Shown: positions 26,033 through 35,504, counted from the stretch's first letter. The stretch is 64,000 nucleotides of DNA from Aureimonas sp. Leaf427 (GCF_001425485.1 NZ_LMQW01000012.1:43170-107169), one strand, 5' to 3'. Notes: generated from the sequence alone by a model not told the origin. Made by a program: numbers and translations.

Positions 26033-28258
26033 ATGCGCGTGTCAGCGACGGCGTTGTTTTGGCTGTGTTCGGCCGTCCTTTCCGTCTTCCTGATCGTCCA
26101 GCCGATCAGCGTCGAGGCGCAGTTGGCGATCGCGCTGACCGCGATCGTTCTGGCGGCCGCGATCTACGTCCTGAAACTCGGCGGCATCTGGCGGCACGCC
26201 TTCCTGGCGCTCGCGACCGCGGTCGTGCTGCGCTACGCCTATTGGCGCACGACGGCGACGCTGCCCTCGTCGGACGACCTCGTCAGCTTCATTCCGGCGA
26301 TGATCCTCTACGCGGCGGAGATGTACTGCATCCTCTTCCTCTTCATGAGCGTCTTCGTCGCCATCGATCCGCTTCAGCGCAGGCCTGCCAGGCAACTCGA
26401 CGACGACGCGCTGCCCCATGTCGACGTCTTCGTGCCGTCCTACAACGAGAGCTCGGACATCCTGTCCCTCACGCTGTCGGCCGCCAAAGCGATGGATTAT
26501 CCGGCCGACCGCCTGAACGTCTTCCTGCTCGACGACGGCGGCACCGACCAGAAGCGCAACGCCCGCGACGCTCGCTCCGCCGCCGCCGCCCAGCGCCGCC
26601 ATGTCGAACTGCAGGCCCTGTGCCGCACGCTCGGCGTCACCTACCTGACCCGCGCCCGAAACGAGCATGCCAAGGCCGGCAATCTCAACAACGGCCTCGC
26701 CAACAGTTCGAGCGAACTCGTCGTGGTCTTCGACGCCGACCACGCCCCGGCCCGGGAGTTCCTGCGCGAGACGGTCGGCCATTTCCGCGACGACGAGAAG
26801 CTCTTCCTCGTTCAGACGCCGCACTTCTTCTCCAATCCCGATCCCCTGGAGCGCAACCTCTCGACCTTCGATAAGATGCCGTCCGAGAACGAGATGTTCT
26901 ACAGCTCGATCCAGAAGGGTCTCGACAAGTGGAACGCGACCTTCTTCTGCGGCTCGGCGGCCGTGCTGCGCCGCCGCGCTCTCGATCAGGTCGGCGGGTT
27001 CGCCGGCGTCACGATCACGGAAGACTGCGAGACGGCGCTGGAGTTGCACTCGCGCGGCTGGACCAGCCGCTATGTCGACCGGCCGATGGTGACGGGCCTA
27101 CAGCCCGAGACGCTGTCCAGCTTCATCGGCCAGCGCTCGCGCTGGTGCCAGGGGATGATCCAGATCTTCCTTCTGAAGAACCCGATCTTCAAACCCAATC
27201 TCTCCATCGCCCAGAAGATCTGCTATCTATCGAGTTCGATGTGCTGGTTCTTCCCGCTGCCGCGCATGGTCTTCCTGCTCTCGCCGCTCCTGTTCATCTT
27301 CTTCGACCTGAAGATCTTCGACGTCTCGACGCAGGAATTTGTCGCCTACACGCTGACCTATCTCGCCATCAACACGCTGATCCGGAACTATCTCTACGGC
27401 TCGGTGCGCTGGCCCTTCGTCTCCGAACTCTATGAATACGTCCAGACGGTCTATCTCTTCCGCGCCGTCTTCAGCGTGCTGTTCAACCCGCGCCGTCCCA
27501 CCTTCAACGTCACGGCCAAGGGCGAGACGATGAAGGAAGACCGCCTCTCGCCGCTGGCTCTGCCCTATTTCGGCATCTTCGCCATCCTCGTCGCGGCCTT
27601 CGTCTATTCGATCTACCGCTACCAGACGGAGCCCCAGGTCGGCGGCATTCTCCTCGTCGTTGCCGCCTGGAACGTGTTGAACCTCCTGATCGCCGGCGCC
27701 GCCCTCGGCGTCGTGACCGAGCGCCGCGAGCGGCGCCAGGCGCCGCGCACCATCTCCGACCGCGCCGCCACCCTCGTCATCGACAATGCCGAGATCCCGA
27801 TCCAGGTCGACGACACCTCGCTCAGCGGCGCCAAGGTCACGCCGCTCGGCCCTATCCCGAACCTGCATGGCGGACGCCGCGGCCACATCGTCGTCACCGG
27901 TCTCGGCAGTCGCGGCGAGCTCGGCCGCATCCCCGTCTCCCTGCGCTCCGTCATCCAATGGGACGGCACGGTCTCAATCGGGCTGCGCTACGAGGCGGAT
28001 GCCAGCGACTACGCCATGATCGCGGAGCTGATGATGGGCGACATGGAGGCGGTGCGGCACCAGCGCGAAGCCCGCCGCCGTCCGCGCGGCATGATCAAGG
28101 GCGGCATGACCATCGTGCTGTGGGGCGTGCGCTATCCCCTGAAGGCCTTCCGCCACCTCGTCTTCGACCGCAACGGGACCAAGGCGGAAACGGTGTCCGC
28201 TACGGAGACCTCGATCGCCCCCTCCATCGCCCCGGTTTCGGCCGCGGACGCCCACTGA
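26033..28258 (+). CDS. bcsA: Cellulose synthase catalytic subunit
   Basis: A 741-aa inner-membrane family-2 glycosyltransferase that polymerises UDP-glucose into beta-1,4-glucan and passes it through its own channel. Visible in order: N-terminal membrane helices, the D of FLLDDGG, DAD at about 234-236, TED at 329-331, QRSRW at 367-371, further helices, and a C-terminal PilZ domain with RxxxR at about 568-572 and the DDTSLSG motif at 593-599, which bind cyclic di-GMP. All catalytic and activator residues are present. ATG 26033 has GGAG six bases upstream; a longer in-frame start at 25961 lacks one. First gene of bcsA-bcsB-bcsZ-TPR. Confidence 0.93.
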   Translation: MRVSATALFWLCSAVLSVFLIVQPISVEAQLAIALTAIVLAAAIYVLKLGGIWRHAFLALATAVVLRYAYWRTTATLPSSDDLVSFIPAMILYAAEMYCILFLFMSVFVAIDPLQRRPARQLDDDALPHVDVFVPSYNESSDILSLTLSAAKAMDYPADRLNVFLLDDGGTDQKRNARDARSAAAAQRRHVELQALCRTLGVTYLTRARNEHAKAGNLNNGLANSSSELVVVFDADHAPAREFLRETVGHFRDDEKLFLVQTPHFFSNPDPLERNLSTFDKMPSENEMFYSSIQKGLDKWNATFFCGSAAVLRRRALDQVGGFAGVTITEDCETALELHSRGWTSRYVDRPMVTGLQPETLSSFIGQRSRWCQGMIQIFLLKNPIFKPNLSIAQKICYLSSSMCWFFPLPRMVFLLSPLLFIFFDLKIFDVSTQEFVAYTLTYLAINTLIRNYLYGSVRWPFVSELYEYVQTVYLFRAVFSVLFNPRRPTFNVTAKGETMKEDRLSPLALPYFGIFAILVAAFVYSIYRYQTEPQVGGILLVVAAWNVLNLLIAGAALGVVTERRERRQAPRTISDRAATLVIDNAEIPIQVDDTSLSGAKVTPLGPIPNLHGGRRGHIVVTGLGSRGELGRIPVSLRSVIQWDGTVSIGLRYEADASDYAMIAELMMGDMEAVRHQREARRRPRGMIKGGMTIVLWGVRYPLKAFRHLVFDRNGTKAETVSATETSIAPSIAPVSAADAH

Positions 28259-28278
28259 CCGCTCGAAGGATGACCGTC

Positions 28279-30657
28279 ATGACCTCCGGCCTGCGACGCA
28301 CCCTCGCTGCGGCAACCATCCTCGGCGCCTCGCTCCACGCGCTTCCCTCCCATGCGGGCCCCGTGTCCGCCTTCGATCCCAATGCCGGGTCGCAGGCGGC
28401 ACCTGCGGCAGCCAAGGGCGCACCGGACGGGCTCAGCCGCTTCGCCCTCGAACAGGACCAGCTCTCGTTTCAGGGCGAGAACGGCCGGCTCGACGCCCCG
28501 CTCTTCGTGACGGCGGCCCAGTCCGCCATGCCGGCGCGGCTCGTCTTCAACATCGACAGCGCGATCTCGGTCCTGCCCGAGACCTCGCGGATGACGGTCC
28601 TCGTCAACGACCTGCCGGTGACCGAAACCAGGCTCGGCCTGACCGGGCGCCAGACCATCGAGGCCGAACTTCCCTCCGGCCTGCTGCAGCCCGGCTTCAA
28701 CGGCGTGCGCATTCTCGTCGAGCAGCATCACCGCGTCGACTGCTCGCTTCCCGGCACCTACGAGCTCTGGACGAAGATCGACCCGGCCACGAGCGGCCTC
28801 GCCTTCGGCGCCGCTTCCAACGTGCTGACTGGGCTCGATGAGCTCGGCTCGATCCAGCCCGGCCCCGACGGACGCATCCATGTGCGCGGCATCGTCGGCA
28901 AGGGCGCGACGGGGCCGGTCATCGACCAGACGATGACGGCGATCCAGGCCGCGACGCTTCTCGGCTATTTCGACGCGCCGATCGTCGACGTCTCCAACCA
29001 GCCGGGCGAAGGCGCGGGGCTCGACGTGATCGTGGGAACGATGGGCGAGGTGTCCGGCCTCGTCGGCAATGCCTCGGGCAACACCGAGTTTCCCTTCGTC
29101 ACCCTCCTGCCCGCCTCGGGCGGCAAGCGCGCGACGCTCGTCGTCTCCGGCGTCACGGCCGACGACGTCCGGCTGAACCTTGCCGAGCTCGCCGGAAAGG
29201 CGCGGGCGACGGAACCGACCGGGCCGCTGGCGGGGCAGCAGAGTCTGGCCATGTTCCAGGGCAAGACCATGAACAGCGGCGAGACCGTCCGCTTCGAGGA
29301 TCTCGGCGTCGACGCCCGGCCCTTCACCGGCCGCCTCTATCGGGACGAATTCCGCATCGTCCTGCCCGCCGACTTCTACGCGGCGGACTACGACTACGCC
29401 TCGATCGCCCTCGACGCCGCCTTCTCCGCTGGCCTCAAGGAAGACGCGCAGCTGATCATCCGGGCGAACGACAAGGTCGTGACGACCCTTCAGCTCAGCT
29501 CCTCCAAGTCGGGACAGTTGCGCCAGCAGAAGATGCGCGTCCCGCTCAACGCGCTGAAGCCCGGCATCAACGTCTTCCGCATCGAGGCGCTCGTTCCGAG
29601 CGCGATGGACGCGGCCTGCGAGGCGCCGATGCAGGCAAGCCCCACCGTCCGCTTCGCGCTGGCGGGAACCTCCTCTTTCACCCTGCCGCACATCGCCCGC
29701 GTCGGCCATGCGCCCGACATCTCGGCGATGACGGCGGGCATCGCGGAAGCGAACCGGACAATCGAGAAAGGCCTCACCGTCTTCGTGCCGAACTACGACC
29801 GGCAGCTTCTGGGCGCGGCCGCGACCTTCGTCTCGAAGATCACCAGCTCCACGCGCAAGATCCAGCCGGTCCACACGACCTCGGTCATGCCGCTCGACAT
29901 CAAGGACGACCTGATCGCCTTCGGCAGCAGCAACGCCCTGCCGCCCGAGCTTTTCGACACGATCCGCGTCGCCAGAGCCGAGAACGGCACGGGGGTGGCC
30001 GATGCCGCCGCCGCTTCGCCGAGCTTCGTCTCCGCTGCGTCGGCCGCAGGCCTTTCCCCGGCCGCCCCCTCGAAGGGCGCCATGTCGGAGGCGGAGGCGA
30101 TGAAGGCGGCGATGGAGGCCGCCGCCGGCACCACGGCGCCCACGCCCGAGCCGCAGCAGGAGGCCGCGCTGACGAGCAGCGTCAACCGGGCACTGGACGA
30201 TCTGTCCATGTCCTTCGGCTGGGCCGCGAGCCAGATCCGGGACTTCTCGCTGGCGCAGACGAGCCCGACGCTTTTCACCCCGTCCCCCGACGCCGCGCTC
30301 ACCATCGCGCAGATGCCCTCGCCCAACCAGTCCGCCTCGGCCTGGACCATGGTGACGGCGCCGACGCCCGCCGGCGTCGTCTCCGGCGTGGAGAGCGCGA
30401 CGAGCCGCCAGCGCTGGGCCTCGCTCAGCGGTGCGGTCTCGGAAATTTCGGGCGAGAACGGGCACGTTACCAGCCAGGAGGCCACCAGCGAGCGGCTCTA
30501 CGAAACGCAGCCCCGGTCCTTTTCCAATGCGCGCCTCGTGCTTGCCGGCTGGTTCTCCCGCCACACCGAGCAGTATCTGGCCGCCATGATCGGCACGCTT
30601 CTGCTCCTCGGCCTTGCGACCGGGCTATTCCTGCGCGGCGTCGGCGAGAAGAACTGA
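28279..30657 (+). CDS. bcsB: Cellulose synthase regulatory subunit, periplasmic
   Basis: A 792-aa periplasmic partner of BcsA with a signal peptide (ending HALPSHA) and a C-terminal membrane anchor (YLAAMIGTLLLLGLATGLFL) that BcsA needs for activity. The paired carbohydrate-binding/flavodoxin-like segments of BcsB are recognisable (FNIDSAISVLPETSRMTVLV, NGVRILVEQHHRVDCSLPGTYELWTKID, FYAADYDYASIALDAAF, RIEALVPSAMDAACEAP). ATG 28279 is favoured over ATG 28270 because GAAGGA lies eight bases upstream of the former and overlaps the latter. An Ala/Pro-rich linker of about 100 residues near the C terminus is longer than I would expect. Overlaps bcsZ as TGATG. Confidence 0.9.
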   Translation: MTSGLRRTLAAATILGASLHALPSHAGPVSAFDPNAGSQAAPAAAKGAPDGLSRFALEQDQLSFQGENGRLDAPLFVTAAQSAMPARLVFNIDSAISVLPETSRMTVLVNDLPVTETRLGLTGRQTIEAELPSGLLQPGFNGVRILVEQHHRVDCSLPGTYELWTKIDPATSGLAFGAASNVLTGLDELGSIQPGPDGRIHVRGIVGKGATGPVIDQTMTAIQAATLLGYFDAPIVDVSNQPGEGAGLDVIVGTMGEVSGLVGNASGNTEFPFVTLLPASGGKRATLVVSGVTADDVRLNLAELAGKARATEPTGPLAGQQSLAMFQGKTMNSGETVRFEDLGVDARPFTGRLYRDEFRIVLPADFYAADYDYASIALDAAFSAGLKEDAQLIIRANDKVVTTLQLSSSKSGQLRQQKMRVPLNALKPGINVFRIEALVPSAMDAACEAPMQASPTVRFALAGTSSFTLPHIARVGHAPDISAMTAGIAEANRTIEKGLTVFVPNYDRQLLGAAATFVSKITSSTRKIQPVHTTSVMPLDIKDDLIAFGSSNALPPELFDTIRVARAENGTGVADAAAASPSFVSAASAAGLSPAAPSKGAMSEAEAMKAAMEAAAGTTAPTPEPQQEAALTSSVNRALDDLSMSFGWAASQIRDFSLAQTSPTLFTPSPDAALTIAQMPSPNQSASAWTMVTAPTPAGVVSGVESATSRQRWASLSGAVSEISGENGHVTSQEATSERLYETQPRSFSNARLVLAGWFSRHTEQYLAAMIGTLLLLGLATGLFLRGVGEKN

Positions 30658-31745
30658 TGGTTCGCATCAAGACCCTTCTCGCCACCGTCGCGGCCCTCCT
30701 CTACATGTCGATCACCCCGCCCCCATCCGCCGCCGCACCGCCCGTCGTTCCGGCGGCCTCGGCGGGCGAGGATCTCATCCTCGGCAGCTGGATGCTCTAT
30801 GCCAGCCGCTTCGTCTCGCCCGAGGGCCGGGTGATCGACGACGTCAACGGCGGCATCAGCCATAGCGAAGGCCAGGGCTACGGCATGCTGATGGCGGTCG
30901 CGGCCGATGACCGCGCCAGCTTCGAGCGGATGCACGCCTGGACGAAGCGCGAACTCTTCGTTCGCGGCGACGGCTTGGCGGCTTGGCGCTGGGCGCCCGA
31001 GGCCGATCCGCACGTCACCGACCGCAACGACGCGACCGACGGCGACCTTCTGATTGCCTGGGCGCTCCTGCGGGCGTCCAAGCGATGGGACCAGTCGGCT
31101 TGGCAGGACGAGGCGAAGACGATCGTCGACGCTGTCGTCGAGAAGGCCGTGACGAAGAGCGCCTTCGGCGAGCTTCTCCTTCCGGCCGTCGACGGATTTC
31201 GCGAGGGCGAACAGGCGGACGGGCCGGTCGTGAACCTCTCCTACTGGGTGTTTCCAGCGCTGGAGGAGCTCGGCACGATCGCGCCGAAGCTCCGTCGCTC
31301 GAAGATCGCCGACAACGGCCTGCGCCTTCTGAAAGAGGCCCGGTTCGGCCAGTCCGGCCTTCCCGCCGACTGGACGGCGCTCGCCAGCGAACGTCCCATG
31401 CCCGCCAGCGGCTTTCCCGCCGAGTTCGGCTACAACGCCATCCGCATCCCGCTCTATCTCGCCTGGTCGAAGACGCCGGACCGGCAGCTTCTCTCCGGCC
31501 TCGCCGATAGCCTGTCGGCGGAAGCGGGCGGCCTTCGCACCGTCGATCTCGCCACCGGCATGCCCAAGGACGCCTTGTCCGATCCGGGCTACCGGGCTGT
31601 GAACGACGTGGTGCGCTGCGCGCTCGGCCGATCCGACCGAGCGGAGGCCGCCGGGTCTTTCCAGGCCACGAACTACTATCCCAGCACCCTGCACATTCTC
31701 GCCTTGATGGCGCTCGCAGAAAGGTACCCGCAATGCCTGCGATAA
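30657..31745 (+). CDS. bcsZ: Cellulase of the cellulose operon (glycoside hydrolase family 8)
   Basis: A 362-aa exported endo-beta-1,4-glucanase with a signal peptide (about 1-27) and GH8 features: HSEGQGYGMLMAV containing the proton-donor Glu, AWRWAPEADPHVTDRNDATDGDLLIAWALL containing the conserved Asp, and a C-terminal FQATNYYPSTLHILALMAL. BcsZ trims nascent cellulose and is required for, or tunes, synthesis in many bacteria. The start codon overlaps the bcsB stop by one base, and its last 13 bases overlap the next gene. Confidence 0.92.
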   Translation: MVRIKTLLATVAALLYMSITPPPSAAAPPVVPAASAGEDLILGSWMLYASRFVSPEGRVIDDVNGGISHSEGQGYGMLMAVAADDRASFERMHAWTKRELFVRGDGLAAWRWAPEADPHVTDRNDATDGDLLIAWALLRASKRWDQSAWQDEAKTIVDAVVEKAVTKSAFGELLLPAVDGFREGEQADGPVVNLSYWVFPALEELGTIAPKLRRSKIADNGLRLLKEARFGQSGLPADWTALASERPMPASGFPAEFGYNAIRIPLYLAWSKTPDRQLLSGLADSLSAEAGGLRTVDLATGMPKDALSDPGYRAVNDVVRCALGRSDRAEAAGSFQATNYYPSTLHILALMALAERYPQCLR

Positions 31746-33688
31746 AGAGCCTGACGCTTTCGGTCTCGGTCCTGGTCCTCCTGGCGGCCGGCGCGGCGCA
31801 GGGCGCCAGCCCCGCCGCGCCGGCGTTCGGCGGCCTTTCGGCGCCGGCCATATCCGGCGCCTCGAGCGCGCCGGCCGCGCCCGCCTTCGCCCCGCCCGCG
31901 CCCCCCGCGATTGCACCGGCGGCCGCCGTTCCTGTGGCGCCCGGCGCCAACCCCTTCGCGCCGCCCGTCGCGGTCGTGCCAGCCCCCGTGCCGGTGGCGG
32001 CCCAGGCGGCCGCGCCGCCGGCTGCCGAGGCCCCGGCCTTCAAGCCCGCGGCCGTGCCCGTGGCGGCCGCACCGGCGGTCGACGGGGCCGTCGCCGATGG
32101 CGATAAGGTCGACGAGGCGGCTCTTCGCTACTACGCCTCGACGCGCGATCTCGTGCGCGTCGGTGCCGAGATCCGACGCCTGAAGGCGCTGCATCCCGGC
32201 TGGCAGCCGCCGGCGGACCTCTTCGCCAAGGCGGAGACGGCGGATGAGAGCGACCTCTGGGCGCTCTTCGCCGCCAAGAACTTCGCCGGCCTCGACGCGG
32301 CCTTCGCCGAGCGCGCCAAGGCAGCGCCCGGCTGGAAGCCCTCGGCGGACCTTGCCGGCAAGGTCGCGATCGAACGGGCACGGTTCGAGATGGGCGCCGC
32401 GGCCGGAACGGGCGACTGGACCTCCGTCGTCGCGGCGGCCGGGCGCTATCCCGACGCGCTGACCTGCGCCAACATCGATCTTCTCTGGTCGCTCGGCGAA
32501 GGCTATGCGCGGATCGGCAACAACGCCAAGTCCTTCGATCTCTACAGCTACATCCTGAAATCCTGCGAGGACCCGGCCGAGCGTCTGGCGACGGTCCAGA
32601 AGGCCTCGCAGCTCCTGCCGCCGGAGGGTCTGGCGGCGCTGACCGCCCTCGGACGCCCGCTCGCGAACGGATCGACTGAGTTCGCCTCGCTGCGCTTCGA
32701 TCCCGTGCGCACGCAGATGGGCAAGGTCGCATCGGGCGAGTCGGAGCTTGCGCCCGATTCCGCGCAGCTCCAGGCCTTCGCCGATGACATCGCGCGGAGC
32801 CGGAACCAGGGTGATGCGCTGCTCTTCGGCTGGTATCTCTATGCCGAGAAGGATTTCGCCGGCGCCATCGACTGGTTCAAGGCCGCCGCCAAGCTCGGCA
32901 ACGATACGAAGGCGCAGGAGGGCATCATTCTCGCCCTTCGCGCTGGCGGGCAGGTCGAGGAGGCGGAAACTTTCGCGGAGGAAAACCGGACGCGCTCGGC
33001 CGATCTTGCCAAGGTCTATGTCGAACTCGTCTCGACGCGCCTGACGGAGAACGATTCCTCGGCCACGCTGGAGGAGGCCCAGCTGCGCAGCTTCGTCGAG
33101 GCCGCCGAGCTTTCCAAATCCGCGCTCGGCGCCCAGTCGCTCGGCTGGAACTATCTGGCCAAGAACAAGCTCGACGATGCCCGCACCTGGTTCGAAAAGT
33201 CGGTCGAGTGGCAGGCGACCAAGGAAGGCGTGACCGGGCTCGCCATCGTCGCGGCGCGCTCCAAGAACCGCGGCGAGCTGCGCGAGATCACCGCGAAATA
33301 CGGCGACAGCTTTCCCGAGCTTGCCAGCGTGCAACTCGCCTCCGCTCCGAGAGCCGCCGCGCCCGCCCGCAAGCAGGCGCAGGCCAAGCCCGCCGGAAAG
33401 GCAACAGGAAACAAGAACGGCGGCGGCGATTCGACCTTGCTGGACGAGGCGAATGCCGCCTTCAAGGCCCGCAAGTACAAGGACGCGCTCGCCCTTCTCG
33501 ACAAGCGCGAGAGCCTCCAGGGCCACAATGGCGGCGCGGAGGTGTTGCGCGGATGGGCGAACCTGAAGCTCGGCCGCTTCGACGAGGCGCGCCGCGTCTT
33601 CAAGCAGGAAAACAGCCGCCGCTCGACAAAGGACACCCGCTTCGGCATCGGCGCGGTCTCGAACGAACAGTACAACGCCTGGAACTGA
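31733..33688 (+). CDS. TPR/Sel1-like periplasmic protein of the cellulose operon
   Basis: A 651-aa protein with a signal peptide (to about residue 25) and a Pro/Ala-rich linker to about 120, then alpha-helical repeats of TPR/Sel1 type (for example ALLFGWYLYAEKDFAGAIDWFKAAAKLG, LGWNYLAKNKLDDARTWFEKSVEW, LRGWANLKLGRFDEARRVFKQ). It lacks the long C-terminal beta-barrel of BcsC. It may act as a periplasmic scaffold, like the TPR protein called BcsK in some alphaproteobacterial operons; that equivalence is inference. Its start lies inside bcsZ, so it is coupled. A terminator follows. Confidence 0.78.
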   Translation: MPAIKSLTLSVSVLVLLAAGAAQGASPAAPAFGGLSAPAISGASSAPAAPAFAPPAPPAIAPAAAVPVAPGANPFAPPVAVVPAPVPVAAQAAAPPAAEAPAFKPAAVPVAAAPAVDGAVADGDKVDEAALRYYASTRDLVRVGAEIRRLKALHPGWQPPADLFAKAETADESDLWALFAAKNFAGLDAAFAERAKAAPGWKPSADLAGKVAIERARFEMGAAAGTGDWTSVVAAAGRYPDALTCANIDLLWSLGEGYARIGNNAKSFDLYSYILKSCEDPAERLATVQKASQLLPPEGLAALTALGRPLANGSTEFASLRFDPVRTQMGKVASGESELAPDSAQLQAFADDIARSRNQGDALLFGWYLYAEKDFAGAIDWFKAAAKLGNDTKAQEGIILALRAGGQVEEAETFAEENRTRSADLAKVYVELVSTRLTENDSSATLEEAQLRSFVEAAELSKSALGAQSLGWNYLAKNKLDDARTWFEKSVEWQATKEGVTGLAIVAARSKNRGELREITAKYGDSFPELASVQLASAPRAAAPARKQAQAKPAGKATGNKNGGGDSTLLDEANAAFKARKYKDALALLDKRESLQGHNGGAEVLRGWANLKLGRFDEARRVFKQENSRRSTKDTRFGIGAVSNEQYNAWN

Positions 33689-33713
33689 CGACGTCGGGTC
33701 TTTCCAAGCCGAC

Positions 33714-33753
33714 AGAAAAGGGATCGCGGTCTTCGGAGGGCGGTCCCTTTTCT
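33714..33753 (+). terminator. Rho-independent terminator after the cellulose operon
   Basis: Arms AGAAAAGGGA (33714-33723) and TCCCTTTTCT (33744-33753) pair perfectly, with a further partly paired GC-rich core between them. The T-run is built into the 3' arm. It lies 26 bases after the stop of the last bcs gene. Confidence 0.75.
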
Positions 33754-34008
33754 CATTGGTGCGGACCTCCGCCAGCTCGTCCTCGTCGATCCGATCGGCG
33801 GCATCGCCGCTTCGCTTTCCGTCCGCGCCCCGGCGCGCCATCTTTCCCGGTAGCGCTCGCACGCTAGGTTCGATCGAACGCGCGATGGTCGATGGCACCC
33901 ATCGGCGCCAGGAGGATGTCGGCGAGCGTCCTTCGAAGCCGACGCGCCGGAGACCTCCGTTCGACCGAGGCGACCACGCCTCTTCCGAGGACAAGGACAC
34001 CCGATCCC
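33754..34008. other. Leader region of the SIS-domain gene
   Basis: Together with the terminator this makes a 320-bp gene-free gap. I see no extra gene. An upstream in-frame extension of the SIS gene exists (ATG-like start at 33892) but reads as Arg-rich, unconserved sequence. AAGGA at 33993-33997 is the probable ribosome site for the GTG at 34009. Confidence 0.4.
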
Positions 34009-34575
34009 GTGAACAGCCCGACGAACCCCATCTACCGGAACGCCATCGCCGAGCTCGGCACGGTCTTCGAGCGCATCGACGATGCCAAGGTCGACGCGGC
34101 CGTCGAGGCGATCGCCGGCGCTGGAACGACGGTCGTCTTCGGCGGCGGCCGCGAGCGCCTTCAGATCATGGGCTTTGCCATGCGCCTCTATCACATGGGC
34201 GTTCCCGTCGCGGTCGAGGGCGACATGACGACGCCTCCGGTCGGGTCGGGCGATCTCTTCCTCCTGACCGTCGGGCCCGGCGAGATCTCCACCGCCGTCG
34301 CGCTGATCGACGTGGCGAAAAAGGCGGGCGCCAAGGTCCTCGCGATCACGGCGCAGCCGGAGGGCCGGGCCGCCCGGATGGCCGACGAGGTGCTTCTCCT
34401 GCCGGCCCAGACGATGGCGGACGACCAGGGGACGGCGCGCAGCTCGGTCCTGCCGATGGGCTCGCTCTACGAGGGCGCGCTCTTCGTGCTCTTCGAGGTG
34501 ATGATCCTGAAGCTGCGCGACCGGCTGAACGTCACGCCCGAGGCGATGCGCGCCCGTCACACCAATCTCGAATAG
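34009..34575 (+). CDS. SIS-domain sugar isomerase, 6-phospho-3-hexuloisomerase-like
   Basis: A 188-aa single SIS domain of the HxlB type. Markers are TTVVFGGGRERLQIMGFAMRLYHMG, the phosphate-binding LTVGPGEISTAVALIDVAKKAGAKVLAIT and the C-terminal MGSLYEGALFVLFEVMIL. HxlB converts 3-hexulose-6-phosphate to fructose-6-phosphate in the ribulose monophosphate path for formaldehyde. No hexulose-phosphate synthase gene is beside it, so another phosphosugar is equally possible. GTG 34009 is chosen for length and ribosome site. The following small gene starts one base after its stop. Confidence 0.75.
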   Translation: MNSPTNPIYRNAIAELGTVFERIDDAKVDAAVEAIAGAGTTVVFGGGRERLQIMGFAMRLYHMGVPVAVEGDMTTPPVGSGDLFLLTVGPGEISTAVALIDVAKKAGAKVLAITAQPEGRAARMADEVLLLPAQTMADDQGTARSSVLPMGSLYEGALFVLFEVMILKLRDRLNVTPEAMRARHTNLE

Positions 34576-34576
34576 G

Positions 34577-34933
34577 ATGCGGCTCGCGCCGGAACCACCG
34601 AAGGCCGGAAGCGCTCCCAGCGACGCATTTCTCGATCGGTTCGCCGCCCTTCCCGCCGGCTACAGCGAAGGCCTCTATCGCGGCCGGCGCTATGGCGTGA
34701 CGGTGCGCATGTCCGAGGACGGGCGGCGAAGCTGGCTCTTCGGCGAGGCGCTCGGCGGCGGCGACCACGTCAGCTGCAATCTCTACCGCCTGGGGGAGCG
34801 GACCCTTCTGAAGCCCTGCGAGATGGCGCCGGACAAGGTGATCGACTTCGTCCTGGCTTTCCAGCCTGTGGGCCAGCCGGGGGTCCGGCCGGCCATCCCG
34901 GCGCCGCAGGTTCGCGCCGATCGAAAAGCGTGA
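34577..34933 (+). CDS. Small hypothetical protein downstream of the SIS gene
   Basis: A 118-aa protein I do not recognise. It begins right after the SIS stop (TAGGATG), which indicates translational coupling. A central part with regular beta-type sequence (EGLYRGRRYGVTVRMSEDGRRSWLFGEALGGGDHVSCNLYRL) reads like a real folded domain; the ends are Pro-rich and probably disordered. There is no signal peptide or membrane helix. A role alongside the SIS enzyme is only suggested by position. Confidence 0.6.
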   Translation: MRLAPEPPKAGSAPSDAFLDRFAALPAGYSEGLYRGRRYGVTVRMSEDGRRSWLFGEALGGGDHVSCNLYRLGERTLLKPCEMAPDKVIDFVLAFQPVGQPGVRPAIPAPQVRADRKA

Positions 34934-34985
34934 GAGGATCGAGCCGCCGCGACAGGACGGTCGCGGCGGGTTTCGGGAGGCGTCG

Positions 34986-35504
34986 ATGGGCGACGAGCAT
35001 GATCATTCGCATGGGCATTCAGCGTCACACGATCCTGCGGCGGGCGAGCCGCGCTGGAAGCATGACGGCATCCGCGTCATCAGGGGCGACGCGCTGGACG
35101 CCAACACGCCGCAGACGCCGGGCATGTTCCGGCAGGCCGCGATCAACGCCGCGCGCGTCGGGGCGCAGAAGATCTGGGCGGGCACGGTCAGCATCGCGCC
35201 GGACGCCAAGACCGGCGTCCATCATCACGGCGCGCTGGAAAGCGTGATCTACGTCGTCAGCGGACGGGCGCGGCTGCGCTGGGGCGACCGCCTGGAATTC
35301 GTCGCGGAGGCAGGGCCCGGCGACTTCATCTTCGTGCCGCCCTACGTGCCGCACCAGGAGATCAACGCCGACCCGACCCAGCCGCTGCAATGCGTCCTGG
35401 TGCGCTCGGACAACGAGGCGGTGGTGGTCAACATCACCGATGTCGATCCGGTGGAGAAGCCCGAGGAGGTCTACTGGACCGACCCCATTCACTCCCATCC
35501 CTGA
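34986..35504 (+). CDS. Single-domain cupin protein with His-rich N terminus
   Basis: A 172-aa cytoplasmic cupin. The metal-binding cupin motif 1 is seen in TGVHHHGALESVIYVVSGRARLRWG and motif 2 in GPGDFIFVPPYVPHQEIN. The N terminus (HDHSHGHSASHD) is rich in His and may hold metal. GGGAGG lies just upstream of the ATG. It could be an enzyme or a small-molecule binder; nothing nearby fixes the substrate. Confidence 0.75.
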   Translation: MGDEHDHSHGHSASHDPAAGEPRWKHDGIRVIRGDALDANTPQTPGMFRQAAINAARVGAQKIWAGTVSIAPDAKTGVHHHGALESVIYVVSGRARLRWGDRLEFVAEAGPGDFIFVPPYVPHQEINADPTQPLQCVLVRSDNEAVVVNITDVDPVEKPEEVYWTDPIHSHP

